DNA of 64,000 bases, taken from positions 372,001 to 436,000 of the forward strand of contig NZ_JAYKKJ010000002.1 in NCBI RefSeq assembly GCF_035969385.1, written 5' to 3'. This stretch comes from SELP01 sp035969385. GTDB taxonomy: Bacteria > Pseudomonadota > Alphaproteobacteria > Rhodobacterales > Rhodobacteraceae. Shown one piece after another: positions 62,203-64,000 of this stretch. The position numbers and the translations under genes are program-made. The first letter of the stretch is position 1. Each line of letters begins with the position of its first letter. A model generated the notes under the pieces. It was not told where the DNA came from, ran no database searches, and saw only the letters and a list, made by a program, of their open reading frames with translations.

Positions 62203-64000
62203 TCAGGCCCGGTCTGCCGGGATCGCGCCGGGCGGCACGCGGCTCTCCAGCGCGTCCTGCTGGGCACGGATGCGGCTGCGCACGTTCGACGGATAGGCAG
62301 ACAGCGGGGGCGGGCCTTCGTAGAGGGCCTGAAGCATAATATCGCGCGCGATGGGGGCCGCGGCCGTGGACCCGCCGCCGCCATGCTCAACCACGACCGA
62401 AACCGCGAAGCGCGGATTATCTGCCGGGGCAAAGCCCACGAACAGGGCGTGATCCCTGCGTTCCCACGGAAGATCTTCGTTTCGGGTGACGCCGCGGGCC
62501 CGTTCTTCGGCGGTGATCCGGCGCACCTGGCTGGTGCCGGTCTTCCCGGCCATGCGCATGTCGGCCTCTATGATCCGGCTGCCATAGGCAGTGCCCCGGC
62601 TATGGTTGCCGACCGCATCCATGGCTTGCCGGACACGGCGCAGGGTATTTTCATTCAGGCCGAGCGAGTCCCCCGCGCCAGAAGGCTGTTCGATCCCGTC
62701 GATTGCCAAGACCAGTCGCGGGGAAATAGAGCGTCCGGTGGCAATCCGAGCAGTCATGACCGCAAGTTGCAAAGGAGATGCCAGAACGTACCCTTGCCCG
62801 ATCGAAGCATTGACCGTGTCGCCGATGCGCCAGTCTTCGCCACGGGTGCGTGCCTTCCATTCCTTGTCCGGGGCCAGCCCGGCCTGAACCGCAGACAGCG
62901 GCAGGTCATGTTCGATCCCAAGCCCCAGCCGCCGGGCCATTTCGGCGATCTTGTCGATCCCGACCCGCTGACAGATTTCGTAGTAGTAGCAGTCGCAGCT
63001 CTGCTTAAGGCTTTCATGCAGGTTTACGTTGCCGTGCCCGGCCCGTTTCCAACAGTGGAACCGGGTGCCCGCCACTTCGGTATAGCCCCGACAGAATACC
63101 GTTTCTTCGGGGTCCAGCTGCCCGTCTTCGATCGCGGCCAGTGCGGTCACCATCTTGAACGTCGATCCTGGCGGATAGGTCCCCTGATAGGCCTTTGCGG
63201 CAAGCGGGCGATAGATGTTTTCGTTTAGGGCGTTCCAGTCGCGGACGCTGATCCCGCGGACGAACAGGTTTGGGTCAAACCCCGGGGCGGACCCGATTGC
63301 GCGCAGATCGCCGTTTTCAAGGTCGATGACCACCGCGCCGGCGCTTTCGCCTTCCAGCCGTCCTTCGACATAGGTCTGAAGGCGCGCGTCGATGGTCAGT
63401 TGTATATCCTTGCCGGGGATGCCTTCCTGCCGGTCCAGTTCGCGCATGACCCGGCCAAGCGCGTTGACCTCGATCCGGCGTGTGCCTGCGCTGCCACGCA
63501 GGGTGTGTTCCAGTTTGTTTTCGATCCCGGTCTTGCCGATCTGGAACCGGGGGATCTGCAACAGCGGATCCTGATCGTCGATCCGGGACAGGTCATAGTC
63601 CGACACCGGACCGACATAGCCGACCACATGCGAAAAATCGGCGCCTAGTGGATAGACGCGGCTCAGACCCACCTCGGGGATGACACCAGGCAGGGCAGGC
63701 GCGTTCACAGTGACACGCGCGATATCTTCCCACGACAGCCGGTCGGCCACCGTCACCGGGACGAAGGGCGACCGGCGCATCATTTCTTCCTTGGCGCGTT
63801 CCATATCCTCGGGGGACAGGGGCACCAGCCTGCGCAGGCGCGACAGGACATCGTCGATGTCGCCTGCATCCTCCCGCACCATGACGATGCGGTAATTCTG
63901 TTCGTTGTCGGCAAGCGGCACGCCCGTGCGGTCAAAGATCAGCCCGCGCGCGGGGGGCAGCAGGCGGATGTTGATCCGGTTCTCATCGGCAAGCAGGCGA
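62203..64000 (-). CDS. mrdA: Penicillin-binding protein 2 (5'-truncated by window edge)
   Basis: Transpeptidase of the elongasome, cross-linking peptidoglycan with RodA. The visible part (about 599 residues) covers the pedestal domain and the whole transpeptidase domain. The nucleophile Ser is in TYPPGSTFKMVTAL, the SxD motif in KQSCDCYYYE and the KTG motif in MAGKTGTSQVRR. The frame is open to base 64000 with readable family sequence (ADENRINIRLLPPARGLIFDRTGVPLADNEQNY), so the start with the membrane anchor lies beyond the window. The Pro-rich C terminus is short. Confidence 0.95.
   Translation of the reverse strand, partial: RLLADENRINIRLLPPARGLIFDRTGVPLADNEQNYRIVMVREDAGDIDDVLSRLRRLVPLSPEDMERAKEEMMRRSPFVPVTVADRLSWEDIARVTVNAPALPGVIPEVGLSRVYPLGADFSHVVGYVGPVSDYDLSRIDDQDPLLQIPRFQIGKTGIENKLEHTLRGSAGTRRIEVNALGRVMRELDRQEGIPGKDIQLTIDARLQTYVEGRLEGESAGAVVIDLENGDLRAIGSAPGFDPNLFVRGISVRDWNALNENIYRPLAAKAYQGTYPPGSTFKMVTALAAIEDGQLDPEETVFCRGYTEVAGTRFHCWKRAGHGNVNLHESLKQSCDCYYYEICQRVGIDKIAEMARRLGLGIEHDLPLSAVQAGLAPDKEWKARTRGEDWRIGDTVNASIGQGYVLASPLQLAVMTARIATGRSISPRLVLAIDGIEQPSGAGDSLGLNENTLRRVRQAMDAVGNHSRGTAYGSRIIEADMRMAGKTGTSQVRRITAEERARGVTRNEDLPWERRDHALFVGFAPADNPRFAVSVVVEHGGGGSTAAAPIARDIMLQALYEGPPPLSAYPSNVRSRIRAQQDALESRVPPGAIPADRA

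Overview
The window is about 64 kb of GC-rich bacterial chromosome from an alphaproteobacterium of the Rhodobacterales (Roseobacter/Rhodobacter type). The assignment rests on a CcrM-type GANTC methylase, a SAM-II riboswitch, a SmoC-E-F-G-K-S/MtlK polyol operon arranged as in Rhodobacter sphaeroides, paired DUF2125 proteins, an N-terminally anchored RTX protein, and frequent GTG/TTG starts. Coding density is high, most starts overlap the previous stop (ATGA/GTGA type), and no gap exceeds about 300 bases once starts are placed. I see no phage, transposase, integrase or CRISPR array. One tRNA gene (Arg, CCT) is present.

Layout. 0-7 kb: partial amidase, class I aminotransferase, ftsK, a GNAT protein and lolA. 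7-10 kb: lytic transglycosylase lipoprotein, hspQ, thiolase and a GAF-type methionine sulfoxide reductase. 10-16 kb: an XRE-cupin regulator behind two 29-bp palindromes, followed by a GFA-family protein and two 815-residue dimethylglycine/sarcosine dehydrogenase-like flavoproteins, which looks like an N-methyl-group catabolic unit. 16-19 kb: RluA-type pseudouridine synthase, aldehyde dehydrogenase and 1-Cys peroxiredoxin. 19-29.5 kb, nearly all on the minus strand: pnp, a ThDP-dependent decarboxylase, trkH, a GNAT protein, folE2, metZ behind a SAM-II riboswitch and terminator, rpsO, an RTX protein and a DUF1643 protein.

29.5-37.7 kb: HAD phosphatase and SorC-family regulator, then the sorbitol/mannitol operon (binding protein, two permeases, ATPase, sorbitol dehydrogenase, mannitol 2-dehydrogenase). 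37.7-43 kb: inositol-phosphatase-like protein, PmbA/TldE and two tandem DUF2125 exported proteins. 43-49.7 kb: SDR, a crotonase-fold protein, HNH protein, MscS channel, BaiN-like flavoprotein, then a divergent KdtA-like protein and lpxK for lipid A. 49.7-54.3 kb: CoA transferase, DsbA-like thioredoxin, DUF721 protein, mutY and alkB. 54.3-56.3 kb: ccrM and rnhB. 56.3-58.9 kb: small exported or membrane hypotheticals, including a two-TM protein with a C-terminal winged-helix-like domain. 58.9-64 kb: tRNA-Arg, LacI regulator, ghrA, rodA and mrdA (PBP2, running off the right edge).

Most of the window is ordinary housekeeping and accessory metabolism. The items most worth following up are the small periplasmic protein plus membrane-anchored winged-helix pair (56973-57930), the three GANTC sites in the ccrM promoter region, the SAM-II/terminator leader of metZ, the palindromic operators of the XRE-cupin regulator, and two enzymes (the crotonase-fold protein and the KdtA-like protein) that appear to lack the usual catalytic residues.
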